Source: Isoetes taiwanensis (lineage: Eukaryota > Streptophyta > Lycopodiopsida > Isoetales > Isoetaceae). Taken from it: 64,000 nucleotides of DNA. A program made the translations under genes and the position numbers. The stretch covers positions 372,001-436,000 of the forward strand of contig JAJEKV010000146.1 of the NCBI GenBank assembly GCA_021234155.1, written 5' to 3'. Below, in pieces: positions 49,152 through 62,197 of the stretch (the stretch's first letter is position 1; each line of letters starts with the position of its first letter). Under the pieces are notes generated by a model, which ran no database searches, had not been told where the DNA came from, and saw nothing but the letters and a program-made list of their open reading frames with translations.

Positions 49152-49589
49152 ATTGTGTGGTCATATTAGAGTCTAAGCTTAGAATAATATGTTGCATGTC
49201 TAACATCATCATAAATGTTAAGTACTTTTGGAGCTAAATATGTTGCATGTCTAACACATGATAAAAGTTCACCACTTTTGGAGCCACAAGGGGGTGTGGC
49301 AATCCTCATAATTATCTAGATAGGCTTATTCCCATCAAGTGCATATATTAACCACACACTCTACATAGATGTCGACGTTGTTGAACAAAAGTCCACTAGT
49401 TCAATTGCAATAATGTTATTCATTTATGGTGTGCACAATATAGTTAGGCACATGTATTCACTTTTAACCGGCAAAACTCTTGAGTCTAGTCTATCTCCAC
49501 CGTTGTTTCCAACTCTGTGATAGGCCAGATCCAACCCAATTCTGAGTTGCGATTAAGCTATTGGACTTGCTTCCGGCCTTGGGTGCCGA

Positions 49590-49695
49590 CACTCTTGATG
49601 TGTGTGTTGACAATCTTGTTGTGGGTGTGATAATCTTGTTGCAGGTGCCGATAATCTTGCTGTGGGTGCAGGTGTGGGTGGGATAATCAGGCTCT
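49590..49695 (+). repeat. GATAATCTTG minisatellite
   Basis: Three or more units of GATAATCTTGYTGYGGGTG. Inverted relative of 37850-37990. Confidence 0.7.
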
Positions 49696-49782
49696 AAGTG
49701 TGTGAGTTGAAGCTCCTGCCGACTAAGGGGGTTCACTTCCACTCCTCGCCCATTACATCAGATAAATGCTTATGGGCCCTAA

Positions 49783-49924
49783 TGCTGGGTTCACATGCAC
49801 CTTCAGGACCATCACCATCACGTAAAAGGGCTCACCGTTTTACGCCCACCGTCGCCCACCATCGCCAATTTGCACTGGGCAAAGCAGGCCCCCTCTCCGG
49901 CGATGGTTGTATGTGAACCAGCCC
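49783..49924. mobile_element. Short MITE, Harbinger-like
   Basis: About 142 bases with inverted ends: TGCTGGGTTCACATGCACC on the left and GGTTGTATGTGAACCAGCCC on the right. It is flanked by TAA on both sides, within a longer CCCTAA match (49777-49782 and 49922-49927). The inside is GC-rich and repeats CGCCCACCRTCGCC. No coding. It lies about 400 bases upstream of the starch synthase start. Confidence 0.6.
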
Positions 49925-49927
49925 TAA

Positions 49928-50319
49928 GGGAAAGTGGACCCCCTCTTAACATCCGACTCTCTGATTTCTAGAAGTCCATAAGCGCATATAGACTTTTGTA
50001 GAAATTGCCGAGGAATTACACACTTTTAAAGTCACGTATAAGGGTAATGCAATTGGGACAGGATTCCCAATTTGGCAGTGACCGGCGGAGCCAGGAGCTA
50101 CAAACTAGGAATCGTGGAATTAGAATCGTGGAATTAGAGCGACCCAAATCTTACAATAGATAGATCGATAGTCGGAAAACACGTGAAATATGAAAGTCGG
50201 AGACAAGGACACCTTTCTGCCTATCGAACTCATAGCTCCTACGTGGCAACACGTGGCCTGCGCTGCACTTATCATTTTCTTCACGTGGATATTTGTACCA
50301 TCCTAGCTCAGACCTGGCT
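49928..50319 (+). promoter_or_regulatory. Starch synthase III upstream region
   Basis: The 390 bases before the ATG presumably hold the promoter and 5' UTR. Two CACGTGG words (50226-50280 area: TACGTGGCAACACGTGGCC and TTCACGTGGATAT) are G-box-like, a motif common in plant light- and ABA-responsive promoters. A functional role is inference. No clear TATA box was assigned. Confidence 0.4.
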
Positions 50320-53300
50320 ATGGCGATGCGAGCTCCGGCGCTGGCCATCCCCTGGAAGGCCACAGGCCAGTTACCTGGATTGCCTAGCTCTGGAATACTT
50401 AGAACTGGCTCAGATGATTTACCCAATTGCATTGGAGCTGGAAATGCCTCAAAATGTGATAGAATGGCTTGTTGCTTGGTGACCAGTTCTGGCAATGGAG
50501 AGTTCATTGTTGAGTCTTCATTTATGGGTTACAAGTCTACCTTGGTAAGTATATATCCATCTTTGCCGAGTTGGTGTGGGTCTCAAGAATTTATTAACTT
50601 TTTTTTATGAATTACCTTGCTGTCCGTTTTCATTATTCTGCTCATTTGAAGTGTATCGCATTTCTATGGTTGATCATACAGCCTAAGTGGTAGTGGTGAA
50701 TAATTCCTAGTGTTTAAGTGATTTTGCTGCAAAGCAAGCTAGTTCATTTCACAATGAAAACTTGATGGAACCAGACCATAAAAGTGCCCAAACAAATCAT
50801 TATGATGCATAGAAGGATATTGTCAAGAATTCAGCTGGCACGGTCTAGTGACTGTGTTCAAAAGGATGCCAGCACTTACTGGATTACATTTGGTTATGTC
50901 TTATTCTTACTAAGTGATCTTCACATGACATTTGTTAGCCATGTTAAAGATGCGTCAGTTGTGTACTTTTGCAGGTGAGTAATTGAGAAACATGAATAAG
51001 GTTTGTAAAGCCTACTAATAGATTTTGCTGATGGATAAAAACAAGTTGTTTCATCCAAGCTGTTGGGAAAATCAACATTTGGAGTAAATGCTGATTTTGA
51101 TCTCTATCAATATTTGCAGAAATCAAGAAGACATGGTTGTGTTGCTCAAAACGGTGTGTCAAAAAGAAATGTCAGTTGTGCAGGTATGTCGTGGCCGTTT
51201 TGTTTCTTCACCTGTTAACATTTCGATAGTCAATGCTGCTGTTAGATTAGTTTCTGAGAATTTTTTCCAGTCGAGCTAGTCAATGCATACGGTGATACTG
51301 TCTCCTTGAAAGTGCCTTCTATCCAAAGGAGGATAGATGTGTCCCAATCTAGCCACCAAAGATGAGCATGGCAGAGAGAGGAAAGTTCTCTCAGCCGGGT
51401 ATAAGCTCTCGAAGACCAAAACTTGAAGACACGCTAGGGAAATGGGAATTTAAGTAGCTAGGATATATATAGCTCATGCGAGGTTCATGCTTGTAAATGT
51501 CTTAAGCACTACTTAAGCTATATTTAAGATAAAACATGTCTTTAAGCATTACTGTTTCCTTCATTGTACAGCAAAGGTGCCAAAGAAGTCTGTTCATCAA
51601 AAGAGTAAAGAGGTGGAAGGTCTTCAAAAAACCCTTAGTCATGATGGTCAGGAATCTAAAGCTGATTTTATTGAAGAAAATGTTGTAAGTGATAGAATGG
51701 GAGATGAGAAGGCAAAGCCAGAAACCGTAGATGTCAAACATGAGAATCAACTGGAACAAGAGGAATGGGGAGCAAAGCAAACAGCCACAGGAATGCACAA
51801 AGTACAGGAAGAGGAAGAAGAGAGGAAGAAACATGATGAACTAGGCCGGCATAAGGAGGCTGTTCTGAAAAGGAAAAAAGAGGAAGAGCTAGCTAGGCAA
51901 AAGGAGCTTGCTTTGGCCCTTGAGAAGGAGAAAGCTGAGATGGAGGCAAGGAAGCATGAAATTATAAGGCTGGCTGATATATCACAGCTTGCAAAGGAAA
52001 AGGTGTTCTTTTACCCAGAGGTTGCACGTGCAGGAAATGAGATCGAAATATTTTTGAACCGGAGATTGTCAGCATTGGCCAATAGGGATAATGTTCAAAT
52101 CATGGGGGCATTTAATAATTGGAAATGGGAATCTTTTGTTGTCAAGTTGCAAAAATGCAATATTCAAGGGGATTGGTGGTCATGTAAACTTAGTATTCCA
52201 AAAGAAGCATATAAGCTAGATTTTGTATTCTTTGACGGTGAGAATGTTTATGAAAACAATTCAATGAAGGACTTCTCTGTTTTAGTGGACGGTGGTATGA
52301 CAGAGGAAGACTTTGAAGACTTTTTGATAGAGGAGAAATCTAAGCAAGCTCAGAAGTTGGCATTAGAACAAGCAGAGAGAGATCGTATTACTGCGGAAAA
52401 GCGCAAGATCGCAGAAGAGAAGGCAGCTGAGCAGGTTGACAGAGCTGAAGCAAAAAGATTGGCAAATGAACAAAGAGAGAGAACACAGGCAGCATTTCAA
52501 AAAGCAGTTACTCATGCAGATGGTTTGTGGAGGATTGAACCATTAAGTTTCACTGCTTCTGATACCATTAAGCTATTCTATAACCGCAGTTTCCGTCCAC
52601 TTTCTTCAAGTTCAGAAGTGTGGATCCATGGTGGTTATAACAATTGGCAGGAAATGGTATCTATAGTAAAGAAGCTCTCACCTACCGTGTCAGAGGGCGG
52701 TGATTGGTGGTCTGTTGAAGGTAAAATAGAAGGGCATATGCTTACATGTTTGTAACAGTGTTTGCTTTTCAGTTTTTGCTGACCTGTCACTGTTGTGTGA
52801 AGTAACTGTGCCGCAGAATGCTTTTATACTTGATTGGGTCTTTGCTGATGGACCGCCTGAAAGAGCAGCTGTCTATGATAATAACGCTTATCAGGATTTC
52901 CATGCCTTGGTACCTATGTCAGTTCCGGAGGAGCAATACTGGGCAGAAGTTGAAGATAAGCTTTTTAAAAGCTTACAAGAAGAGAGGAGAAAGAGAGATG
53001 AAGCAATTCAGAGAAAAGTAAGTTATTTCTACCATGTAGCCTAACTTCAGTTTGTAGAGGCTTGCTAATGCTAGAGCAATTGTTTTTTGTGATATAATCA
53101 TATAAACCAAATGGCATACTAATATGAAAAAAGATGGCCCATGGCTGAGACAAAGTAGGCTTTCATTATATAGCCTAATGTAACCCTTTTGCCTGACGAT
53201 CGAAATGAGCTCAGAAAAGAATGACATTATTTAAGATAAATGAGAGAGTCTACATTCAATCATAAATTTAGTGGAAAAATAAAGTATATTAAGAGAGACA

Positions 53301-56300
53301 TTCCTGCTTATAAAAGTAAATCTGCAGTCAGCCTCGAATTACATAAATCAGGGCATTATGTCATAATCATTATTTTGGAAAATTACTATAAAATCCTCCC
53401 CTTACTTAGCTAACAGCTTAGAGATAAGAGTGGGAGTGCCGTTGATATCTGGATCAACTTAATATATAGGTTGATGAGACAGTAACTTCTATAATAATGT
53501 GTCCATCTGAGATCCATCAGAATATATCAAGCACCAGAGTGTCAGTATAATGTCCATTCTCAACCAAAGTATGTAAAACAGTCATATTTTTAACTCTGTT
53601 CTACCTTTCTTTTCCTAATTTATGGCTCGTATCTTCTGCACCTTTAGGATTGATACTAGAATAGGGTATTTGCAGACTATGATCTTTTGTCTCTCATTTG
53701 GGCCAGTCATCTTCATTGATGCTCTCTCCTTTTTTCCATCCCGTGCAATCCTTTTTACCATCCTGGAAGGCTTAAATACTTGAAGATCAGCCCTAAGGAT
53801 AACAATGGCAGGTCAATCATATCCTCGTGTTGATGCCCGTTGATGGGGTCACTTTCCATGCCTGGTAATTCTTATTAGTGGCCATAGAGACCTTATATGG
53901 ATAAAGCCTTTCCCCTGCTTGCGTAACAAAAATGGTGATTGTCTTTCCTCCTGACTTTTAAGACTAATCTCCGGCTTTTAACATTATTTACTAGGCTGAA
54001 TTGAAGCTTCGTGCAAAAGCTATTTTGAAGGAGAAAACACAGAAGAGGTTTTTACAGTCACAGTCTCATATATTTTACACAGATCCTGTTGATATTAAAG
54101 CAGGCTCAGATGTCTGTTTATTCTACAATCCTTCAAATACAGTCTTGAATGGGAGGCAAGAAGTTTGGCTTAGATGTTCATTCAACCGATGGACGCACCG
54201 GCGTGGTTGTTTGGCACCATTGAAAATGGAGCCTGTTAAAAATAGCTCACATATGAAAGCAACAGGTCAGGAAGATTGTCTTTGTTTGTCATAATGTAAC
54301 ATATTGCTTACAAGCACTTTTTATGCAGTGAAAGTGCCAAAAGATGCATATATGATGGATTTTGTTTTTTCTGAAAGAGGGGACGAACATGGTGGGCTGT
54401 ATGACAACAGGGGTGGCCTAGATTATCACATTCCTGTGATTGGGGGCATAGTGAAAGAACCACCCATGAACATTGTTCATATTGCAGTTGAGATGGCACC
54501 CATTGCTAAGGTATTTGATCCCTTACTTTCTTGAGTCACAGATTGCTTTCACTCTGTCATATTAGGTACCCTCCTTTAGTTCCATTCTGCTTATTTTGTT
54601 ATATGGAAAGGATGTTACTAAGAGTAATGTTGTTCCTTACAAAACATTTTTGATTGAATGAGTGATGGAGGTGTGCATTTCTTTCTGCATGTGTCCATTT
54701 GATCTGTCTTCATTATAAGGATAAATTTTGTTTTTGGCTTGAAGACTGAATTTATTAAGTTTTAACAGGTTGGAGGACTTGGGGATGTGGTCACAAGCCT
54801 TTCACGAGCAGTGCAGGAACTGGGACACAATGTGGAAGTTATAGTACCAAAATACGACTGCCTAAAGTACAATTATGTAAGGATTTGCATATACACATGA
54901 TTTAAATTTCATTAGTCAACAACAGTTGGTTGCTGTGTCTGAGGGATAAGTATTACAGCTGTTTGAGTCAAACATGAGGCAAGTTCAATGTTATGCTGGC
55001 CGTGGCTAAACAGCACAATTTACACTAGATACAATTACAATTAACAAGAGGTATATGTTCCTCTGGTGGCTTTTAAACCACACCATCTAACGTTGTTTAT
55101 ATTGCCAATTGAGACCATCAGATGAATGAGATGACATGATGACATCACGTTCATTCAATGTGATTCAAAGGCACTTCTCCACAAAATTCCGCTATTCTCT
55201 TATTTGAGACATGATAACATCATTTCTCTCCTCCTGTACATCAATTATTTGGTCCACATTCTATTATAAAGTAATGCTTCAGTCCATAATGCATAGGAAG
55301 ATCAGAAATATGTGTATGATTAAGGTTGAGAAAGGTTATTAAAGACTTTATAAACGCTTTTTATCGAAAAGCAAGATATGTTGCAGTGAAGGTCTATGGC
55401 ATATGGCTCCCAGGAGAATGCTCCAGGTTAAATTGCATGCGAGAAGTCATCCAGTGTTGGTGGCACAGTGGGCTAGCATGTTCCTGTTTTAGCTGAAATG
55501 TTGGGTATTTAGAGGTCTCTCCATGAGATAGACACAAAACACGTGCAAAAACATCAGCGAAATCATCATACTTGTCGAGTCCATGCCATTTGCCCCTTCT
55601 TTCTTGTTCCATTTGGATGGATGGCAAAATCATAAACCTCTCAACCAGCCTATAATGAATAAAGTTTCCCAGATGGTTCATGCTCTGCCTAGTGGATAAA
55701 TTAAGATTACAGAAAGGCTGCTGGTTTTGTTCATGGGCAACCAATGTATTCAGCTTCTCTAAGATTGCATGCTTTGTCCTGAAACAAATCCTGTCCATGT
55801 TACTTATGTATATGTTCTTTTTTAAATGTGACCACATCCAACTTCAGGTTCATGATCTTGAAGAGAAACAGGCCTTTCACTGGAGAAGCACAAGGATTAG
55901 AGTATGGCATGGGAAAGTAGAAGGATTGACTGTGCATTTTATTGAGCCAGAAAACGGGTAGGAACATTTTAACTGCTGTTATGATCTCCCGTTAGAATTG
56001 TTTTTCATTCGGATGGCTTAAAGACCTATGTTCTTGCAGAATGTTTTGGGCTGGATGTGTATATGGTCGCAGAGATGATGGAGCTCGGTTCGATTTCTTT
56101 TCTGGAGCTGCCTTGGAGTTCCTGCTTCAAAGTGGAAGGCATCCGGTAAGTCATGACTGGGCAATTATTCAGCTTGCACTTTCATTTTTATTAGCCAAAA
56201 CAACTCGTGAATGGAACTGTGTATTTGGAAATTGCATCATACAATTTGATGGACGGTAAACAAAATTGGTGATTAAATGGGATCACATATCAATTGCCTG

Positions 56301-59201
56301 GTTTCCTTTCGGTTTTCATGCTCACTTCTGCAAGCTGTGTAAGGGCTAAAGCTTAGGCTTGGAATCTCTGTATTTGTCAATTTTATCTTAGCGTTTATAG
56401 AATTGTACACATACTAGGCTTGCTGTCAGAAAGAACAATGCTATTCTGTTTCGCTCATGACATTATTTATATGGCAATTCTGTGCCCATTTTACTGTCTT
56501 CATTCCCCTTCTTTTAGTGGTAGCATCACGTGCCTGTAAGCTTGTGCATTCCATCTAAAATAATCTGCATGTTTCTTAATGCTTATGATATTTAAATGGC
56601 TCTTCTGGAACTGAGGTTTTGCTCTAGGTATGTTGTGCAGGACATAATTCACTGTCATGACTGGTCAACTGCTCCGGTAGCATGGCTATTTCAAGAAAGT
56701 TACCATAAGCTTGGTCTCTCTAATGCCCGGATCGTCTTCACTATTCATAACCTTGAGTTTGGAGCTCCTTTAATTGGGAAAGCAATGGCAAATGCAGATA
56801 AGGCTACCACAGTAAGTCTCACGATTGATGACCTGGATGCTTGTGGCAGTGTCAAATCAGAGCGAAAACATTTGCGGGGGCTGCCAACAGAATACATGTT
56901 GGATCCTTTACAATGCTTAGTCTACAATAATCAATTAAGGGACTTCTTGGTTCTGTTGTATGTATCCCATTTTTCATGGTTTCGCTTACTTGGCATCACT
57001 ATGTTTATATCAGGTCTCATATACATATGCACAAGAAATTTCTGGCAATCCGCTGATATCTCCTCACCTGCACAAGTTTCATGGAATTATAAATGGCATA
57101 GATCCGGAAATTTGGGATCCATTTGATGATCCATTCATCCCAGTAAGTACATGATCTGGTCTTTTGTGCTGCAACCAGTTTGACAATTAAGGAAACGAAA
57201 TTGTACTTGTAACAGTTGTGTTACTCAGCAGACCAAGTTATTGAAGGTAAACGTGCAGCAAAACAAGAGTTACAACGGCGCTTGGGTCTTGGGCAGCAGG
57301 ATAGCCCTTTGGTAGGTATTATTACTCGTTTAACAGCACAGAAGGGAATTCACCTTATTAAGCATGCCATTTGGAGGACAATGGACCGTAGTGGCCAGGT
57401 AATTTCTGGCCTACCTCAGCTGGGAAAATAAGACTTTGAGTTTTTAATTTATTTGTGCCATGGCTGCGATGTAGGTGGTTCTCCTTGGGTCTGCTCCTGA
57501 TCCACGTATTCAAAATGACTTTGTCAATCTTGCCAACCAACTTTCACATGATAACAGGGCAAAGCTTTGGCTTACATATGACGAGCCACTTTCTCATTTG
57601 GTAGTCTTTTTTATCTGGTTGCTAATCCTTTCTTTCTGTTTCTCGTATCAGATCATGATATATTGTATCTTGGAAATTGTGCCAGATATACGCAGCATCA
57701 GATTTCATTCTAGTCCCATCTATTTTTGAACCATGCGGGTTGACACAGCTGACTGCCATGCGATATGGTGCTATTCCTGTTGTTCGTAAAACAGGAGGTA
57801 CTCTGAAAGAATTAAACTATCAAACTTCACCCTCGAGCGTTTTTCAGAATTTTATGTTCTTTTATAGCGTGTTGGAGCTGTCCAATGCTCCTGTTTGCTT
57901 ATTCTCTTGTTCACTAACATTTTTCTAGCAAATGTGGATAATGACAGGGCTGAATGATACAGTTTTTGACGTGGACCATGATGTTAGACGTGCACAAGAA
58001 CAAGGACTAGAACCCAATGGGTTCAGTTTTGAAGGCACTGATGCTTCAGGTGTAGATTATGCTCTGAATAGGTATTGCCCCTTCCTCTTCCCAGTGAATT
58101 TTTATGTTTTGTTGAGATTTACAAGTCTGTGAGCTGTGTAAGAAATACATAGACAATGATCTAAGGGTGTATTCATTGGGAACATCACTATGGCCTCACT
58201 ATCCACTATGTGACTGGGTTAGGATGTCGCAGTCTTAGTATTTGAAAGGTGCCTAGGGGTCAAGGTTCAATACTCATGGTTGTCAGAAACTCACCAAACC
58301 ATGCTGATGATAAACAGGAGAATTGTACTAAGCATGTTAGGAGTATGTCAAACCTAGCCCTTTAGGCAATAATCATTTACAGGTACATCAAACCTAGTCT
58401 TTACTGCATAATATGCTTGGCAAAGTATACGTAAATGAGCCTCATTTCGACACCGTTCCAACCACATACCTTTACAATACCTAAATTCAGAAGGTATGCT
58501 ATACATCTGCTGATGATCTAACTGAATCGCGTCGTGCACATATTGTTTCCTTTTTCTTTTTTTTCCTTTTTTTTTGAGGAAATGGTAAGGGTTTTATATT
58601 AATCATAAGAAAGTAACATCAGAGCAGAAGTGGGTGGTTATAAGATAACCTACCTCACATGAGCCTATACACATTTTGTCATTCATTGGCCACAAAAGAT
58701 ATCCAATTATACCACTAATACTTTTGATCAACTTCCTGATGTGGGCCGCACCAAGGAAAAAACTTCGCTTCTCTGCTGCACCGTCGCCTCCCATTCAAAG
58801 TACTGCATTTAATGTAGTTCCGGATTCTTGATTTTTGTTAACATTATTTTTTGCACGTGGCTTGTACACATCCTAGATAGTACATACTCCCTAAACTCTT
58901 TTTGAAGATCTAGCAGTTTTATTTTAATGCCATAAAGCCTGCTTGGTCACTTGTAGAAATAAGAAACCTGTATGCAACACTAGTTTATATAATGACTTTG
59001 GTGGAAGCACTGTGGAAGCATTGCATCTATTAGACACTAATTACCTTATGTCCTGGTAAACACTGCGCCAGAGCAATTACAGCTTGGTACGAGCGTCGAG
59101 ACTGGCTCAATACATTGGCAAAAACTGTGATGGAACAAGATTGGACTTGGAATCGACCCGCTCTTGATTACATGGAACTTTATTATGCGGCCAGAAAGTG
59201 A
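50320..59201 (+). CDS. SS3: Soluble starch synthase III, plastidic
   Basis: Transfers glucose from ADP-glucose to growing alpha-1,4-glucan in plastid starch. Sixteen exons: 50320-50544, 51120-51183, 51572-52720, 52803-53017, 53995-54265, 54329-54510, 54769-54876, 55848-55957, 56040-56145, 56641-56811, 57014-57142, 57216-57398, 57475-57600, 57686-57797, 57948-58071 and 59072-59201. They total 3405 nt (1134 residues), with all phases consistent. Order: a Ser/Ala-rich transit-like N terminus, a Lys/Glu-rich coiled coil (about 100-240), three CBM53 starch-binding modules (about 240-340, 418-515, 576-685; NNWKWES, NNWQEMV, NRWTHRR) and a GT5 catalytic domain. GT5 motifs: KVGGLGDVV (ADP-glucose binding), [42 protein letters not shown] and KTGGL. 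It ends [10 protein letters not shown]. It is close to Arabidopsis SS3 in length and shorter than cereal forms. Confidence 0.97.
58556..58800 (-). mobile_element. Possible LINE 3' fragment in starch synthase intron 15
   Basis: A T-rich tract (58551-58575) followed by GAGGAAATGGTAAGGGTTTTATATTAATCATAAG resembles the 3' end of the 48.27-kb LINE (T run, GAAGGACTGAGACACTTATATTAAAAG). On the minus strand it would be a poly-A-tailed 3' fragment. No target duplication was found, so this is tentative. It sits inside the longest 3' intron and does not affect exons. Confidence 0.35.
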
Positions 59202-61689
59202 TTCCTCCGATAATGAATAGAATATAATTGATTCATATGGTTCATAGCATGTGGCAAATAATATTATCTGTTTAAGCATTCTTTTGAGAGGGAATAAGAA
59301 CAATAATCAAATATTTGATGTCAATTGATAAAACATGAAATAATGGAAATCTTCTTTAGACGAAAACCAGCGTGGAAGGGATGTTTATCCAGCAGTCACA
59401 TACAATATGACAGAACCAATAAGCTTTATTTTAGCCCTGAAGCATAAATAGTTTACTGTTATAAACATCAGCAACTCATTTGAAAAGAAACATTTGCTGT
59501 CAAATTATATTAACTATCGGGAATTCAAAAGCAAAAAGATTAAGATGATAACTTCGCAAATTAAAAGGAGACATGGAAGCACAAAAGCAGCAGCAATGAA
59601 GGAATTGACTGAATTAATATGTCTAAAATAAATTGATATAAGCATTATCATAATTGAACTTATATATCCAAAGTAGATTGATATATACATTATGCTGATT
59701 GAACTCGTATATTTAAAATAGTTTGGTATAAGCATTAAGATAGCAGCACCACTGGTTTGCCATATGTCCTTCACTTGTGCAAGTTCGCAATGTTGTGACT
59801 CTTGCTGCAAAGGAGCGAGGTCATAGTCTACATAGAGAAAAGTTCCCTTCAAATTTCTTGCTTGGGGAGCATTGCATTCCACGTAAGTGCATTTGGGACT
59901 ATGAATATAACATGTCAAGCTTTGAAAATGGACACAAAAGCAAAAAATTGCTTTTTAGAGAGAATAGTTCTTGAAATTTTGCTTGCTAGATCCTCACTTG
60001 CTAATTCATCACCACATTATGAGATTACACCTCTGTTCATGTTCCATAAGGGCCTATCCAATATTTTGTGGGGACGTCTAATGGACATATATTCATGGCT
60101 CTTCTTGTTGGTCATGTTTTATTTTCATCTACCAATCGGGATATCAACTCCTGTGTATAGACTAAATAGAAACCTTTTCTTGGTGTTGTGATTCTTTTAC
60201 TAAGCCAGGCAAAGAGTACTTGTATCATATGTACAAATTTAAAATAAACCAGTACCATAAAGTTTTAATAATCACTGTCATTAAAATCAGAGTAGAATTT
60301 GATTATTTTCATCTCTTAGAGCCGTACTTTTCGTTGCTCCTTAGAAACATTGTTAATCTTTGGCATAGTTGATGATCTTCCTTGCATTCTGAACCATGCA
60401 TATTTTACTTGGCCCTCTGAGGTAGATGCCTATATAGGCATGATTTTGGAGTTGTGTAGCCACCACCAATACGAAATGCCAGAATGTTATCTAGACAAGA
60501 AAAGTTGCCACAGATGCGATGCATCATTAGTATTTCATGTGCAAAAGTCTAGCTATGCAAAAATAAGACATCCGACCTATCCTTCTGTAAAAATGGCCGA
60601 AAGACAGTCTAGATCCTGGACCCAGCTCTTCAAAGCATGAAATCCAGCTTGAGTATCTACCGGACATGTGTGCATCCACGTGGAGAAGAAATTTGCATCT
60701 ACTTCTAATAGAGGCAAGGAGGAGGCATTACAAGACCATGCAGCTCGAGTTGCAAAATCCGTCAAACACAGGGGTAAGGAAGTAAGCACTGCAGAAGATA
60801 CTAAAGTTAGACTGAGGGTACATTCCCATGCTGTCACCTGACTTCAAATTATTGTCAAAGTTAATGCTAAAGTTGACTTTGAGTTTTTAGAAATGGCGGA
60901 GGATTTCTGAAAGCTGCGGTTGACACCTTTGAATTTCGAAGTCCGGTTAGGGTCATGGGAATGTAGCCTGATACTAGTGCATTACAGTTAACTGATACTA
61001 AGGAGTGCATTGCCTTATGTTTGCACGCCCCTCCAGTGGTTCATCATAAGTTTTCATCATTAAAGCAGGATTTTATTGCCTTGTTAATATTAGCTGGATT
61101 GCGTAGACATGTAAATAATATGAACGAAATTTTAACCATCTTAAAATTTCGCCCTAATTCAACAAGATTTTATATAGCGAAATTTTCTGTTGAACTGTGG
61201 CGATGTTCTTGGGCGCCGCCGCCTTGCTCTGTTTCTGCACAGCCCTTGCTTCTTCATCTCTGTTTCATGCAAACGCCATAGTAGAGATGCGAATCGAAAC
61301 CAATGATGCAAAATCGAAAGGTAGGGATGCAAATCGAAATCAAGGATGCAAACGCCGTAAACGGCTGACTGGCTGGAAACGCCAGAAACAATCTTTCCCT
61401 GTACGCTACAGAGCTCACAATCTCTGCGTCAGTTTTAGGGTATGCAACTTCAGCTGCTCTACACAGACTTCGATCTGGACATACTCAATAGATTTTGCTT
61501 ACAGTGCAGTTGTGATCTATATCAGAACATTTGACAGATGGAGGTGGAGGGCAATGTGTCATATTTAGTGCAATGTTTAAGCAATAGACAGAACCAGGGC
61601 TTCTTCTGGCTACCATAGATAGAGCTTGTATTAGAAATCTGGCTGCATCAAAGCTCAAGAACGGACTAAATTTTAAGGTGGATAAAATT
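59202..61689. other. Starch synthase 3' flank, no clear gene
   Basis: Mostly AT-rich. Bases 59620-59735 repeat TTGATATANNCATTATNNTNATTGAACT words. An open frame at 61197-61568 starts with a hydrophobic stretch (FLGAAALLCFCTALASSSLF) resembling a signal peptide, but the following sequence is repetitive (GGATGCAAATCGAAA units) and unlike a known family. I do not call it a gene. Confidence 0.35.
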
Positions 61690-62150
61690 TCGTCGGAAAA
61701 TTTCATTCACCATTGAAATTTAAGAAGGAAATTTCGACCTGGCGGCTGAACTTAAGGAAACACTTTACACATTGACTCAAAGCAATTTTAAATTGTCAAA
61801 TAGGCTAGCAATACCTGATAAAAAGTTAGAGAAAGACTCTTATCATTACGAGGAGATTGTTTCTAACTTGACGAAAGAAAACGACCAATTAGAAATTTAA
61901 CTGATCATTGAGACGCTGGAAACATAAACCTTTAGATTACTAGCATTGCTAATCTCCAACAAGATATAAAAGGGTTGTAGGCAATCAAATCTAAGGAAGA
62001 TATTTTAGAAAAAATACATGCTTCAAATTTCTACAGGGGTTATGGGCTAACGAGACAAGTTGATAAGTGTGAACGTAATGTGGGCTAGTTTAATACTATA
62101 AAAGACCATATAAAAAGGGCGGAGGAATTGCAAACTAATTTTACATAACA
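61690..62150 (+). pseudogene. Coiled-coil protein remnant, retroelement gag-like
   Basis: Long protein-like runs are broken by several stops and a frameshift: DLAAELKETLYTLTQSNFKL, DKKLEKDSYHYEEIVSNLTK, ASIANLQQDIKGL, AIKSKEDILEKIHASNFYRG and TIKDHIKRAEELQTNF. The heptad-like Leu/Ile spacing and Lys/Glu content indicate a coiled coil. Such segments occur in plant retrotransposon gag proteins, but I cannot name the family. It is plainly non-functional and lies directly beside the hairpin array. Confidence 0.5.
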
Positions 62151-62197
62151 ATTGATAGATAGGTGCTACTATTGGCACCCTAACTATACATTCAAAA

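Noticed and set aside
58200-58290. GGTTCAATAC box-B-like word suggesting a tRNA or SINE
   Set aside because: No box A, no cloverleaf pairing and no tail or target duplication.
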